Shown: positions 8,710 through 17,407, counted from the stretch's first letter. The stretch is 64,000 nucleotides of DNA from Anaerolineae bacterium (GCA_013178165.1 JABLXG010000017.1:1-64000); one strand, 5' to 3'. Notes: a model not told the origin generated them from the sequence alone. Numbers and translations: made by a program.

Positions 8710-8738
8710 CGCTGTTCGTAAGGATGAAGCCGTTCGGT

Positions 8739-9758
8739 TTAGCCGCCACCCTTCTTGATCTGGCCAGGGGCGTTGGCGCTATTGCCGGGGCGCTCATCGC
8801 TATGGCCGGGGGCGTTGCAGCTATTGCCGGGGCAATCGTCATTGCTGTGGCCGGGGGCGTTGCCGCTGTTGCCGGGGCGATTTTGTGTCTGTTCCTGTAC
8901 CTGAATCTGCTCCTGGTACTGCGCCATGGTCATCGGGCCTTCATAGCGGCCACTGACGATGCGCCCCAGCGAGAACTGGCTCGGGCTGATATCGAAGTCC
9001 TTCATGATCTGGCCCCAGCCCTCGCCTGCCGCGAAGCGATCCAGCAGGTCCTGCGGCAGGGTATCGCCGTAGCCGCTTTCCGCTGCGATCAGCAGAGCGC
9101 GAGCGATCTCGCCATAGCCGTAGCCTTCGCAGGCCCAGGCGCCAACAGTATGGTAATTCAGGCCAAAAGCTTCGGCGATGGCCGTCGCCACTGGATGACC
9201 TTCCGCCAGGCAACTGGTGACTTCGCCTTCGCCCTCGCAGGCGTCGCCGACACCGTCGCCGTCAGTATCTTCCTGGCCGGGGTTGGCAACCAGCGGACAG
9301 TTATCCGCCGAGTCCACCACGCCGTCCAGGTCGCCATCCAGGAAGTCTGGATCGCAGGCGTCATCGACGCCGTCCGCGTCTTCGTCAACACCCAGATCGG
9401 GGACGAGCGGGCAGGAGTCCAGGGCATCTTCGATGCCATCCTGATCCACGTCACCGGTCACATCCACAACGGTGGTGACCACGGTGGTATCCACATCGAG
9501 GGTCATCAGGATGACCGCGCCAACGGCAGGCGGGGTCACCGCCGGATCAAGCGCAAACGTGCCGACGACGGTCGGGTCGCTGTAGAGATGCACGTCGATG
9601 GTGGTGGTCGTTGGATCAACAACGGTTACCGCGTCTACCACGGCCAGCACTTCGACACCAACGGGGAAATCCCCCTGAGCGACCGCCGGCAGGGCGAACA
9701 GGCCCGCCAGCAACAGGGCGGCGGCGCCTACCAGTAGCCAGTGGATATTCTTGCGCAT
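8739..9758 (-). CDS. Secreted thrombospondin type 3 repeat protein with PGN/APGH tail
   Basis: A signal peptide (residues 1-28, ending PAVAQ) precedes a beta-rich region. At about 100-175 there are Asp-rich calcium-binding type 3 repeats (DVDQDG, DEDADG, DGDLDG, DTDGDG, each with CPLV or DAC cysteines). Residues 180-265 form a small domain with GYGYGEIARAL and GWGQIMK motifs; I believe similar domains occur in other Chloroflexota exported proteins, but I know no family name. The tail has three imperfect PGNSxNAPGH units. It is divergent from the sigma-factor operon, whose second gene ends in the same tail motif, which suggests a functional link. Confidence 0.75.
   Translation of the reverse strand: MRKNIHWLLVGAAALLLAGLFALPAVAQGDFPVGVEVLAVVDAVTVVDPTTTTIDVHLYSDPTVVGTFALDPAVTPPAVGAVILMTLDVDTTVVTTVVDVTGDVDQDGIEDALDSCPLVPDLGVDEDADGVDDACDPDFLDGDLDGVVDSADNCPLVANPGQEDTDGDGVGDACEGEGEVTSCLAEGHPVATAIAEAFGLNYHTVGAWACEGYGYGEIARALLIAAESGYGDTLPQDLLDRFAAGEGWGQIMKDFDISPSQFSLGRIVSGRYEGPMTMAQYQEQIQVQEQTQNRPGNSGNAPGHSNDDCPGNSCNAPGHSDERPGNSANAPGQIKKGGG
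8760..8876 (-). repeat. Three imperfect PGNSxNAPGH repeats (in-gene)
   Basis: Residues 295-333 of the thrombospondin-repeat protein are three units of 15, 14 and 10 residues: PGNSGNAPGHS, PGNSCNAPGHS and PGNSANAPGQ. The DNA repeats with a period of 42-45 bp. Confidence 0.8.
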
Positions 9759-9985
9759 GGGTTTTGTCTCTCCCTGATTTCACTGGATGCGAATCGAACG
9801 CTTGCACCCACTAAACCGCACCGGGCCGGGCAATGTCACATAGGAAATCAGGACTATTCTCGCTGTGACATTGCCCCTGTTTCACCGGTATAAGGAGTGA
9901 TGATGACCGGCAGCGATGATTGCGGCAGCGGCAGTGCACGTGCATTGTATACCGGAACCTTAACCTGTGCTTGGCAAGCCCGCCT

Positions 9986-10014
9986 TTGGCAATGCAGGCT
10001 TTATGACACATAAT
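9986..10014 (+). promoter_or_regulatory. Predicted promoter of the ECF sigma-factor operon
   Basis: TTGGCA (9986-9991) and CATAAT (10009-10014) are separated by exactly 17 nt. The ATG at 10022 follows only 7 nt after the -10, which predicts a leaderless mRNA. No Shine-Dalgarno is seen. Confidence 0.5.
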
Positions 10015-10021
10015 ACCGGGT

Positions 10022-10609
10022 ATGAAGCCTGCTGACCTGGAGATGCTTGTCGAGCGCGCCCGCAGGGGCGATACAGAAGCCGTGGCGGCCCTTTACAGCC
10101 TCCATGCGCCGGCGATCTTCCGTTACATCGCCTACCGTGTCCCGACGGAGGCGGACGCGGAAGACCTGACGGCGGAGGTCTTCCTGCGCATGGTGGAAGG
10201 GTTGCCAGCTTACCGGTCAGAAGGGGTCCCCTTTGAGGCCTGGTTGTACCGTATTGCAGCAGCGCGGGTGGCCGATTTCTACCGCCGGGCTGGCCGTCAT
10301 GGCCAGACCGAGTTGTTCGAGAGCCTGCCGGATGAGGCGCCCCTGCCGGAAGATCGGCTGGAGGAGCGCCACGAGATCGCCGCGCTGAAGCGGGCGCTGG
10401 GGCGCTTGTCGGAGGAGCAGCAGACAATCCTGCTGCTACGCTTTGTGGAGCGTAAGAGCCACCGGGAGGTTGCGGCCATCCTGGGCAAAAGTGAGAACGC
10501 GATCAAGACGCTGCAGTACCGGGCGCTGAACCGCCTGGCCGGGTTGCTGGGCCTGGCCCACAAAGAGCGCCACTATTTGCGAGGCGACGATGACGATCCC
10601 TCGTCATGA
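10022..10609 (+). CDS. ECF-type RNA polymerase sigma factor
   Basis: A 195-residue sigma-70 family protein with region 2 (IFRYIAYRV, ADAEDLTAEVFLR) and region 4 (LSEEQQTILLLRFVERKSHREVAAILGKSENAIKT). Region 3 is absent, as in ECF sigma factors. The next gene overlaps it by 20 bp and encodes a membrane protein, the usual arrangement for a sigma/anti-sigma pair. It may control the divergent thrombospondin-repeat gene, whose product shares a tail motif with the partner. That link is inference. Confidence 0.88.
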   Translation: MKPADLEMLVERARRGDTEAVAALYSLHAPAIFRYIAYRVPTEADAEDLTAEVFLRMVEGLPAYRSEGVPFEAWLYRIAAARVADFYRRAGRHGQTELFESLPDEAPLPEDRLEERHEIAALKRALGRLSEEQQTILLLRFVERKSHREVAAILGKSENAIKTLQYRALNRLAGLLGLAHKERHYLRGDDDDPSS

Positions 10610-11282
10610 TCCTGACAGTCTGGCCGATCAGCTGGATCGGATGCTGGCCGGGGGGCACCAGGCTCCACCGGCTGAAGACGATCCGCTGGTGGCGGCTGCC
10701 CGGCGGCTGGCCAGCGCACCGCATCCCCGCCTGTCCGCGGAGGCCGAGGCGCGTATGCTGGCGCGGATTATGGCGGCGGCGCGGCAGATGCCTCCCGCCC
10801 CGCAACGGGTGGCCCGCCCGGCGCGGATCAGCTGGCCGCTGGCTGCGGCAGCGGCGCTGATGCTGGCGCTGGCTGTGTTCCTGCTGCCGCAAATCAGCAA
10901 CCAGGCAGCCGCTCCAACCGCTACAGTTACGCCATCACCATCGCCGACGATGACAGTAACATTGACGCCAACGGCGACGCCAACAGCGACGCCTTCGGCG
11001 ATTCCCTCGCCGACGACAGTAGTGCCCGCCTCGACGCCTGACGCTGGCCAGGTTGCGCCGGAAGCTGCATCGCCAACCCCAACACCGACTTCTCGCCCGG
11101 CGACCGGGCCGCGCCCTGGCCTGACCCCGACTTACGATTGCAGCAATCCGCCTCCGGATAACGCACCGGCGGCTGGCTGGCGGGCGCAGTGCGAGGGCGC
11201 TCCGCCGCCCAGCACGGCCAACCCTGGGCACAGTGGTGACGCTCCTGGTAATCGCGAGAATGCGCCGGGCCAGCGCAAGTAG
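10590..11282 (+). CDS. Membrane protein, putative anti-sigma partner with PGH tail
   Basis: Residues 1-80 are a cytoplasmic helical region (DSLADQLDRML; AEARMLARIMAAARQ), residues 82-101 a transmembrane segment, and residues 105-190 a Thr/Pro-rich external stalk. The C-terminus contains NPGHSGDAPGNRENAPGQ, the motif seen in the divergent thrombospondin-repeat protein. Start codon overlap with the sigma gene and the topology suggest an anti-sigma factor that reads an external signal. There is no zinc anti-sigma HxxxCxxC motif, so the mechanism is not the ZAS type. Confidence 0.65.
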   Translation: MTIPRHDPDSLADQLDRMLAGGHQAPPAEDDPLVAAARRLASAPHPRLSAEAEARMLARIMAAARQMPPAPQRVARPARISWPLAAAAALMLALAVFLLPQISNQAAAPTATVTPSPSPTMTVTLTPTATPTATPSAIPSPTTVVPASTPDAGQVAPEAASPTPTPTSRPATGPRPGLTPTYDCSNPPPDNAPAAGWRAQCEGAPPPSTANPGHSGDAPGNRENAPGQRK

Positions 11283-11351
11283 CGCCCGTAAGGTAGTTTC
11301 TTCCGAATTCGAGCTGCGTTGTGGTGTCTGGCTGCACACAAGGATAAACGT

Positions 11352-11380
11352 CGAGGGGAGCTATGCGGCTCCCCTCGTTT
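11352..11380. terminator. Strong hairpin between convergent genes
   Basis: CGAGGGGAGC (11352-11361) pairs perfectly with GCTCCCCTCG (11368-11377) around a 6-nt loop and is followed by TTT. It lies between convergent stops at 11282 and 11409. Confidence 0.65.
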
Positions 11381-11408
11381 GATGGATTCAGGTTTGTGAG
11401 GCCTGGTA

Positions 11409-13226
11409 CTACTGGCCGGTTGTGATGCCCCGCAGCGTCGGATCGCTGACCCAGATCTCGTTGGCATAGTACGAGGCGCTGGTCAGGATGAAGCTGTTGC
11501 TGTAGCCGTAGGGCAGCTCAAAGACCGGGTACGGCCCGATCACGGTGATGATCGGCAGCGGGACACCGGCGGTGGTGAAGACGTTCTGCACTGGCTCGCA
11601 GCCCTGGCCGACGATAGCGCACAGCTCCAGCCGGACGAGCACCGTGTTGGTTTCCGGACGGTCCTGGTCGTAGTAGACGTTAACCTGGTTCCACTGCACC
11701 AGCTGCAGCCCTTCGATGCCGGGCGGTGGCTGGCCGGGTGCTGCGCCGGGCGTTGGCGTGACGGCAATGCCGGTCGGCGTGGGCGTCGGGCCGGGGCCGG
11801 AGCACCACTCGGCGAAGCAATACGTCTCCGGGATCACGCCGTGCAGCGTCGGCAGCCGGTAAAAGACTTCTTCCGGCAGGGTTGTCCACTCCTGGGAGAC
11901 GTACAGGGCGAAGTTTTCCCCGACGACATACATCATCTTGCTCTCGCCATAGTTGCGGTACCACGCCTCAAAGGGCACGCCGCGCGGCATGATGCCCATG
12001 TACTGCAGGGCGGCTACATCCAGATAGGCGAAAGCGTAATCTGATTCAGCCAGCGGCCTCCCGGAAGCGCCAACCAGCCCGGCCAGTTGCTCAAACGTGG
12101 CCCGTTCGGGGTCAGTCTCCGCATAGGCGTTGACACTGGCGGCCAGGGTGCGGCAATACTGCTCTGTGGTTTCCGCCGTGATCTGGGGGATGGTGTAGCC
12201 GTAGTACTGCTGCATGAGCAGGGTCAGCCCCTGCACGGCAGCCGGGCAAAAGGTCAGTTCATCGCCGAAACCCTGCGTCCCGGACCAGCCTTCCGGGCGG
12301 CCGTTGATCAGGTGATCTTCGCGGCCTACCAGGGTCAGGTCGGCCAGCAGTTCCAGGTCGTGGCGCAGATTGCGCACGTACAGGCCGGGGCTGCGCCCCA
12401 GGCTGCCGATCCAGTTGGGTGGGCGGTTGTTCAGGCCAAAGCGGTCAGTGGCCAGCAATTCCAGATCGTTGAGCAGATCGGTGGCCATCTGGTTGGTTTC
12501 GGTGGTCAGGGTACGCCGCCAGCCCTGCGGGCGAGCGTCCAGGCCCAGCAGTTCATCAGCCAGCCGTTCCAGATCGCCGCGGAGGTTGGAGAGCAGAAGG
12601 GGGATGTCACCTTCGACCAGGGTGATGCCCTGCCCGGCCAGACGATCCTGGGCCTCCCCGGCGATAGCCTGGCAGTAATCCAGCACAGAGGGCAGGGTGA
12701 CCGGGGTGAACTCAAAGGTGCGGGTGACGAACTCGACCAGGTTCTGCGTGGCAATATCGCAGGAATAGATCGGCAGCGCGCCGTTCCAGTCTTCCGGTCG
12801 CTGGCGGGCGCCAAAGGCGGTATCGGCCAGCAGTTCCAGGTCGTGGCGCAGGTTGCGGGCGATGCGCACCGGGGTGGTGGTCGCCACGCCAGCCCAGTCC
12901 GGCGGACGGACGCCGGGCTTCTCAAACACCTCATCGGCCTGCGCTTCCAGATCCACCCAGATATCGCTAAGGATGGAGGCGCTGGCCGGGTCGGCATTGC
13001 CATTCCAGCCAGCCGGGCGTACGCGCGGGCCGTTGACTTCGTCAGCCAGTAGCTCCAGGTCCAGCCGGATGTTCAGCACAAACGCGCCGAAGTCGGTTTC
13101 CGGCGTGATCGGCTGTTCCCCCTCGCCCTGCCGGGGCGGGCCGGCATGGACATCAGCCAGCGTCGCCGTGATGAACGGCGCGCTGACCAGCAGCGCTATG
13201 ATCAGGTATGGCGACAAGCGGCGCAC
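11409..13226 (-). CDS. Secreted 605-residue protein with six DLELLAD/RPxxW repeats
   Basis: A signal peptide (about 1-25) is followed by six copies of a 26-33 residue unit at about 50-75, 86-113, 123-149, 212-236, 249-274 and 284-316. Each has the pattern LRxDLELLAD, a short turn, then RPxxWxG. Two Cys-bearing insertions separate copies 3/4 and follow copy 6. Residues 400-470 form another domain (FEAWYRNYGESKMMYVV), then a Pro/Thr linker and a C-terminal beta-rich region. I recognise no known family. The repeats look like helical hairpins with a conserved Trp and might form a solenoid or binding surface. It is probably exported and monocistronic. Confidence 0.7.
   Translation of the reverse strand: MRRLSPYLIIALLVSAPFITATLADVHAGPPRQGEGEQPITPETDFGAFVLNIRLDLELLADEVNGPRVRPAGWNGNADPASASILSDIWVDLEAQADEVFEKPGVRPPDWAGVATTTPVRIARNLRHDLELLADTAFGARQRPEDWNGALPIYSCDIATQNLVEFVTRTFEFTPVTLPSVLDYCQAIAGEAQDRLAGQGITLVEGDIPLLLSNLRGDLERLADELLGLDARPQGWRRTLTTETNQMATDLLNDLELLATDRFGLNNRPPNWIGSLGRSPGLYVRNLRHDLELLADLTLVGREDHLINGRPEGWSGTQGFGDELTFCPAAVQGLTLLMQQYYGYTIPQITAETTEQYCRTLAASVNAYAETDPERATFEQLAGLVGASGRPLAESDYAFAYLDVAALQYMGIMPRGVPFEAWYRNYGESKMMYVVGENFALYVSQEWTTLPEEVFYRLPTLHGVIPETYCFAEWCSGPGPTPTPTGIAVTPTPGAAPGQPPPGIEGLQLVQWNQVNVYYDQDRPETNTVLVRLELCAIVGQGCEPVQNVFTTAGVPLPIITVIGPYPVFELPYGYSNSFILTSASYYANEIWVSDPTLRGITTGQ
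12279..13079 (-). repeat. Array of six protein repeats (DLELLAD...RPxxWxG)
   Basis: These bases encode residues 50-316 of the 605-residue secreted protein. The copies are diverged at the DNA level, so this is an old protein-level repeat rather than a recent tandem duplication. Best conserved positions are D-L-E-L-L-A-D and R-P-x-x-W. Confidence 0.75.
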
Positions 13227-13547
13227 GGCGTCGGCTCCTTATACTCCACAGAAAGCCTGAGGGCACGCGGACTATGCTCATTATACTCGGATGGCTTCAA
13301 AGAGCCATTTGACCAGAATACGGGCAAGGTTGGTTAGCGGAAAAAGGGGCAGGAAGCCAGGAAGGCAGGAGATCGTCGCGGAAAGGATCGCGGTATCGTT
13401 CATCTTGCCCTGGCTTTCTGGCTATCCGGCCTCGCGGTTTCCTGTCGCCTGGCCCCTGCAGGACGGTTTCTCCGCCTGCCTGACTCGCTATATAATCGAA
13501 AGCAGTATTGCGAGGGGGTGTCCTGTACCAGATGGGTGAATGTAGTT
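13227..13547. promoter_or_regulatory. Divergent intergenic region with a -10 element
   Basis: A consensus TATAAT on the plus strand at 13491-13496 lies 51 nt before the TPR gene start. Hexamers 17-18 nt upstream are poor -35 matches. The rest of this 321-bp gap shows no gene. Confidence 0.4.
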
Positions 13548-13928
13548 ATGGTCAGACGAGCGATAGATGATGAGGAATCGCGCGGGCTAAACCGCGAAGA
13601 GTTGTTGCAGCTGGCCATCCAGACCAGCAAGCAGAATCCTCAGGGTGCGCGGGTGATGTTCCAGCAGGTTCTGGCTCAGGACCCGCGTAATGAGCGTGCC
13701 CTGCTGTGGATGGCAGCCCTGTCTAAAAAGAAAGGGGAACGCCGCCAGTACCTGCAGCGTGTCCTGAAGATCAACCCTCGCAACAGGGCCGCCCGCGACG
13801 AGCTTGAGCGCATCGCCCGCATGGAAAAAGCCCGGGCCAGGCGGACGCTGTTTTTCGGCGTGCTGGCCATTCTGGTTGTTGTGCTGGTGGTGGTTGCTGC
13901 GGTGCTGCTGCTCATCGCTGTGGCGTAG
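13548..13928 (+). CDS. Short TPR-like protein with C-terminal membrane anchor
   Basis: A 126-residue protein. Residues 15-90 form TPR-like helix pairs (FQQVLAQDPRNERALLWMAAL; YLQRVLKINPRNRAARDEL), and residues 100-126 a strong transmembrane segment at the very C-terminus. It matches the N-terminal part of the next two genes but stops after the membrane segment, with no external domain. The ATG at 13548 is chosen; a GTG at 13518 lacks a properly spaced ribosome site. The cluster looks like a gene duplication series. Confidence 0.7.
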   Translation: MVRRAIDDEESRGLNREELLQLAIQTSKQNPQGARVMFQQVLAQDPRNERALLWMAALSKKKGERRQYLQRVLKINPRNRAARDELERIARMEKARARRTLFFGVLAILVVVLVVVAAVLLLIAVA

Positions 13929-14019
13929 GTCCAGCATCCATGCCCGATTCCAGTCTCAGGCGCGATCCTGCCGGGCGGTCCGGCCCGCGCGGTCGCCCAT
14001 TACCCTGTGAGGACAGGCC

Positions 14020-15783
14020 GTGAGCAGCAACCCGGAACTGGACAGGCGTCTTCAGGAAGGTATTGCGCTGGCCCGCACCGGCCAGCGCGCTGCGGCGCGG
14101 GCTATCCTGGAGGAGATCGTCACCGCCGATCCGTACAATGAGACCGCCTGGCTGTGGATGGCGGCTGTGGTCGCTACCAATGCCGAGCGGCGCGAGGCGC
14201 TGGAGATCGCCCTGGAGATCAACCCCGCCAACCGCGAAGCCCGCGAGGCGCTCAACCGGCTGGGCGGGCCGCGCGCCCGGCGCAAAGCGGAGGAAGCGCA
14301 GGATATTGCCCGGCGCATTGGCTCTGACGAAGCGATCACCGAGGCCGATTTTCAGCCTGTTCTGGAGCGTCCGGCGGCGCCGGAGCCTGAGCCGGAACTC
14401 ACGCAGGAGGAGCAGAACGCCGCCCTGATCCGCGACCTGATCGTCGCCGCACGGGCTGAACGGGCCGCAGCTGAGATCACTCCAGCAGCGCCTTTTCTGG
14501 AAGAGGTTGTCCCGATCGAGGAAGTAGCGCCGGAAGAAGAGGCCAGAGAGCCGGAACTGGTCCGCTATTATGTCCCGGCTGTAGCGCGGCGCGCCCCGCG
14601 CTGGCCGTGGTTCGTCGGCGCGGTGATTCTGCTGGTGGCGGCCATGGGGATTGTGCTGGCGACGGCGCTGCCCGGCGATCTGGCGGCCTGGCTGAGCGCC
14701 GCCACGCCGACGCCCGCTTTTGCCACCCGTCTGGCTCTGCTGGCTACGGCGACGCCGACTTACGCCCCGATTGTCATCGTCACCGGCCCGCCCCGGCCTA
14801 CATTCCTGCCGATCACCTGGACGCCTTCCCACACGCCCAGCCCGCTCCCCAGCGCCACGCCCTCCCCTCTGCCGCCTGCACCGGGCAGCTACAGCCTGGT
14901 CTTTAGCCAGCGCGTCTCCGGCGCGGCAACTTACCGGCTGGCCACCGTGCGGGGCGACGGCGCCGACCTGGCTGCCCTGACCGATGGAACAGGCGATGAC
15001 CGCGCCCCTGCGCCGGGGCCGGGTGGCCGCCATCTGGTGTATGTCACCACCATTGAGGGGGAGCGCCAGATCGCCGCCCTGCTGCTGCCGGGGCCGCCGG
15101 AGGGTCGCCGGACGGCTACGCCGACCCCTGAGCCGGGGCAGGGTGTGGGAAGCGCGGCTACGCCAGTGGCGCTCACCGACCTGCGCAACGCCGAACGGGT
15201 TAGCTCGCCCTCATGGTCGCCGGATGGCTACCGCATTGTCTTCAGCGCCAGGGTGAATGGTGAGGAAGATGTTTACCTGACCAATGTGGAGGGCACCAGC
15301 CTGGCTCGCCTGACCGATAACAGCGGGATTATCGATCGTGACCCGGTCTGGTCGCCCGATGGACAGACGATCGTCTTTGTCTCCGACCGCGATGGCCGCG
15401 GCCAGACCGAGCTGTACCGGATGCGTCCTGATGGGACGGATGTCGTCCGGCTGACCGATTCACAGGGCAGCAGTTACGCGCCGGCCTGGTCGCCAGATGG
15501 GCAGCAGATCGTATTTGTCTCTGACCGCGATCGTGACGCCGATCTGTACCTGATGAACGCCGATGGCTCCAACGAGCGGTTGCTGACCCGCAATGACAGC
15601 GCTGAGGATCGCGACCCGGCCTGGAGTCCTGATGGGCGCTGGATTGTCTTCAGTTCCAACCGCGCCAGCGCCAACTTCCGCCTGTACCTGATTGATCCTT
15701 ACAGTGGTGCTGTCCTGCCGGTGACATCCGGCGCGGAAGACGCGATTGAGGCGGCCTGGCTGCCGGGGGCCTTCCGGCGCTGA
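14020..15783 (+). CDS. TPR-membrane-beta-propeller protein
   Basis: Residues 8-80 are TPR-like (ILEEIVTADPYNETAWLWMAAV; ALEIALEINPANREAREAL). An acidic linker follows, then a transmembrane segment at 195-216, a Thr/Pro stalk, and an external TolB-like propeller (about 290-585) with several WSPDGxxIVFxSxRDG units. TolB-type repeats bind proteins or ligands; no enzyme motif is seen. The start GTG at 14020 follows GAGGA. It is the second of three related genes; cytoplasmic TPR plus external propeller suggests a transmembrane scaffold. Confidence 0.8.
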   Translation: MSSNPELDRRLQEGIALARTGQRAAARAILEEIVTADPYNETAWLWMAAVVATNAERREALEIALEINPANREAREALNRLGGPRARRKAEEAQDIARRIGSDEAITEADFQPVLERPAAPEPEPELTQEEQNAALIRDLIVAARAERAAAEITPAAPFLEEVVPIEEVAPEEEAREPELVRYYVPAVARRAPRWPWFVGAVILLVAAMGIVLATALPGDLAAWLSAATPTPAFATRLALLATATPTYAPIVIVTGPPRPTFLPITWTPSHTPSPLPSATPSPLPPAPGSYSLVFSQRVSGAATYRLATVRGDGADLAALTDGTGDDRAPAPGPGGRHLVYVTTIEGERQIAALLLPGPPEGRRTATPTPEPGQGVGSAATPVALTDLRNAERVSSPSWSPDGYRIVFSARVNGEEDVYLTNVEGTSLARLTDNSGIIDRDPVWSPDGQTIVFVSDRDGRGQTELYRMRPDGTDVVRLTDSQGSSYAPAWSPDGQQIVFVSDRDRDADLYLMNADGSNERLLTRNDSAEDRDPAWSPDGRWIVFSSNRASANFRLYLIDPYSGAVLPVTSGAEDAIEAAWLPGAFRR

Positions 15784-15800
15784 GGCCGGGCTGAGCCGGC

Positions 15801-15829
15801 TTGCCCGCCCCGGAGGCAGGATTACAATA
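15801..15829 (+). promoter_or_regulatory. Predicted promoter of the third TPR gene
   Basis: TTGCCC (15801-15806) and TACAAT (15824-15829) are 17 nt apart, about 50 nt before the start codon at 15880. The third gene therefore probably has its own promoter. Confidence 0.4.
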
Positions 15830-15879
15830 CAGGCGATTATCGGCGGCAGGTCGAGGTCGACCGGAGAAGGGGGCAACCC

Positions 15880-17403
15880 ATGAGCGAACAGCCCAGCCTT
15901 GAGCAGCTCCTGCGCGATGGGATGAGCGCCGCCCGCGAAGGCGATCGGGCGCGCGCCCGTGCGCTGTTTGAACAGGTTATCGCCCGCGATCCCAATCACG
16001 AGAAAGCCTGGTACTGGCTGGCCGCGGTCATGGAGACCGATCAGGAACGCATCCGGGCGCTCAAAAAGGTGCTGGCGATCAACCCCCACAATGAGCGCGC
16101 CCGCCAGATTCTGAAACGACTGCAAACCCATGTTGACGATCTGTTTGGCGACGATGAAGGGGAAGACGACCGCCGGGACCTGATACCGGGCGTCAGCCGC
16201 CGCACCCTGATCCTGATCGCCGGCGGTCTGGGCGTGCTGGTCCTGGCTATCATCGTACTGGCGGCGATCATCATCAGCAACAATGCCCTGGCCGCCCAGC
16301 AATCCCAGGCCACACTGGCCGCCATGCAGGCGACGCGCGACCAGATCGCCCGCGATAACGAGGCGACTTTCGCCGCCGCCACCGCCAACCCGCCGACGCC
16401 TACCCCTATCCCCGGTCGCCCAACGCTACCGCCTACCTGGACTCCGGCGGCTTCCCCGACTCTGGCTTCTGGGCCGGGAGCCACGCCGCTGCCGACGGTG
16501 ATCGGTTCCGGCCTGGTTGGCGGGCGGTTGCTGGCCGTTTCCGGCCCGGATTTCGTCGGGGAAGGCTTCGTCCCGGTGGTGGAGATTCCGCTCGATGGCA
16601 ACCCGCCGCGCACGCTGTATGACGATCGCGGCGGCTCCCCGGATATGTCTCCGCTGGGCGATCGGCTGATCTACACCCGCTTCTCCGTCGGGACGCGTGA
16701 GCAGGGCCTGGAGATCGCCTATCTGGATGGCTCGCGCCCGCCGCAGCTCCTTTCCCAGTTGATCGGTAGCGCCATCCTGCAGAAGCAGGATTACGGCAGC
16801 TTTTCCCCGGATGGTACGCGGATCGCTTTCACGGCTCGCGAACCGGGCCGCACCAACAACGATATCTACATCCTATCGCTCAATTTGCTGGATGCCCCGC
16901 CGCCGCCTGATGGCCAGCCGGCGCAACCCGCCCTTGTCCGCCTGACCAATGGGACGGTCAACAGTGTTGCGCCAACCTGGGGCGATTCAACGCGCCTCGT
17001 TTACGTCCATGATGCGCGGCCTGCCGGCGGCACGGTTGATCTCAAGCTGATCGATCTCAGTGGCCAGAGCGACTTCCTGACGGCCGACGGTAACCTGTTG
17101 ATTGAGGGCAACCCGGATATTTCGCCCAATGGCCAGCAGGTCGCCTACGACGCCTATTCGCCTGCTAACCCGGATGATATCGACATCTACATCCAGTCGT
17201 TGATCGGCGGGCAGCCGCTGTTGATCGTGGATACGCTGGGCCGGGCGGTGCGCCCGCGCTGGTCGCCTGATGGCCGCTTCCTGGCCTATTCCTCCGACCA
17301 GGATGGCGATTTTGAGATTTTCATTGTGGAGGTCGCCAGCTACGCCGTGTACCAGGTGACCGTCAATAACGTGTACGACATGGTCAACGAGTGGCTGCCG
17401 TAA
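15880..17403 (+). CDS. TPR-membrane-beta-propeller protein (paralogue)
   Basis: The same design as the preceding gene with a shorter linker: TPR-like region at 6-82 (LFEQVIARDPNHEKAWYWLAAV), transmembrane segment at about 109-133, Thr/Pro stalk, then TolB/PD40-type propeller repeats (FSPDGTRIAF, WSPDGRFLAY). The two propeller halves are diverged, suggesting different external partners. The ATG at 15880 follows a GGAGAAGGGGG stretch. Its stop is 4 nt from the convergent LysE gene stop. Confidence 0.8.
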   Translation: MSEQPSLEQLLRDGMSAAREGDRARARALFEQVIARDPNHEKAWYWLAAVMETDQERIRALKKVLAINPHNERARQILKRLQTHVDDLFGDDEGEDDRRDLIPGVSRRTLILIAGGLGVLVLAIIVLAAIIISNNALAAQQSQATLAAMQATRDQIARDNEATFAAATANPPTPTPIPGRPTLPPTWTPAASPTLASGPGATPLPTVIGSGLVGGRLLAVSGPDFVGEGFVPVVEIPLDGNPPRTLYDDRGGSPDMSPLGDRLIYTRFSVGTREQGLEIAYLDGSRPPQLLSQLIGSAILQKQDYGSFSPDGTRIAFTAREPGRTNNDIYILSLNLLDAPPPPDGQPAQPALVRLTNGTVNSVAPTWGDSTRLVYVHDARPAGGTVDLKLIDLSGQSDFLTADGNLLIEGNPDISPNGQQVAYDAYSPANPDDIDIYIQSLIGGQPLLIVDTLGRAVRPRWSPDGRFLAYSSDQDGDFEIFIVEVASYAVYQVTVNNVYDMVNEWLP

Positions 17404-17407
17404 CGCT

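Noticed and set aside
8760-8876. Possible CRISPR array from the 42-45 bp repeats
   Set aside because: The repeats are in frame within a coding tail, spacers are absent and only three imperfect units exist.
12087-13052. Long plus-strand open frame (321 codons)
   Set aside because: It lies wholly antisense to the 605-residue repeat protein, which has a signal peptide and repeats. High-GC codon use creates such shadow frames.
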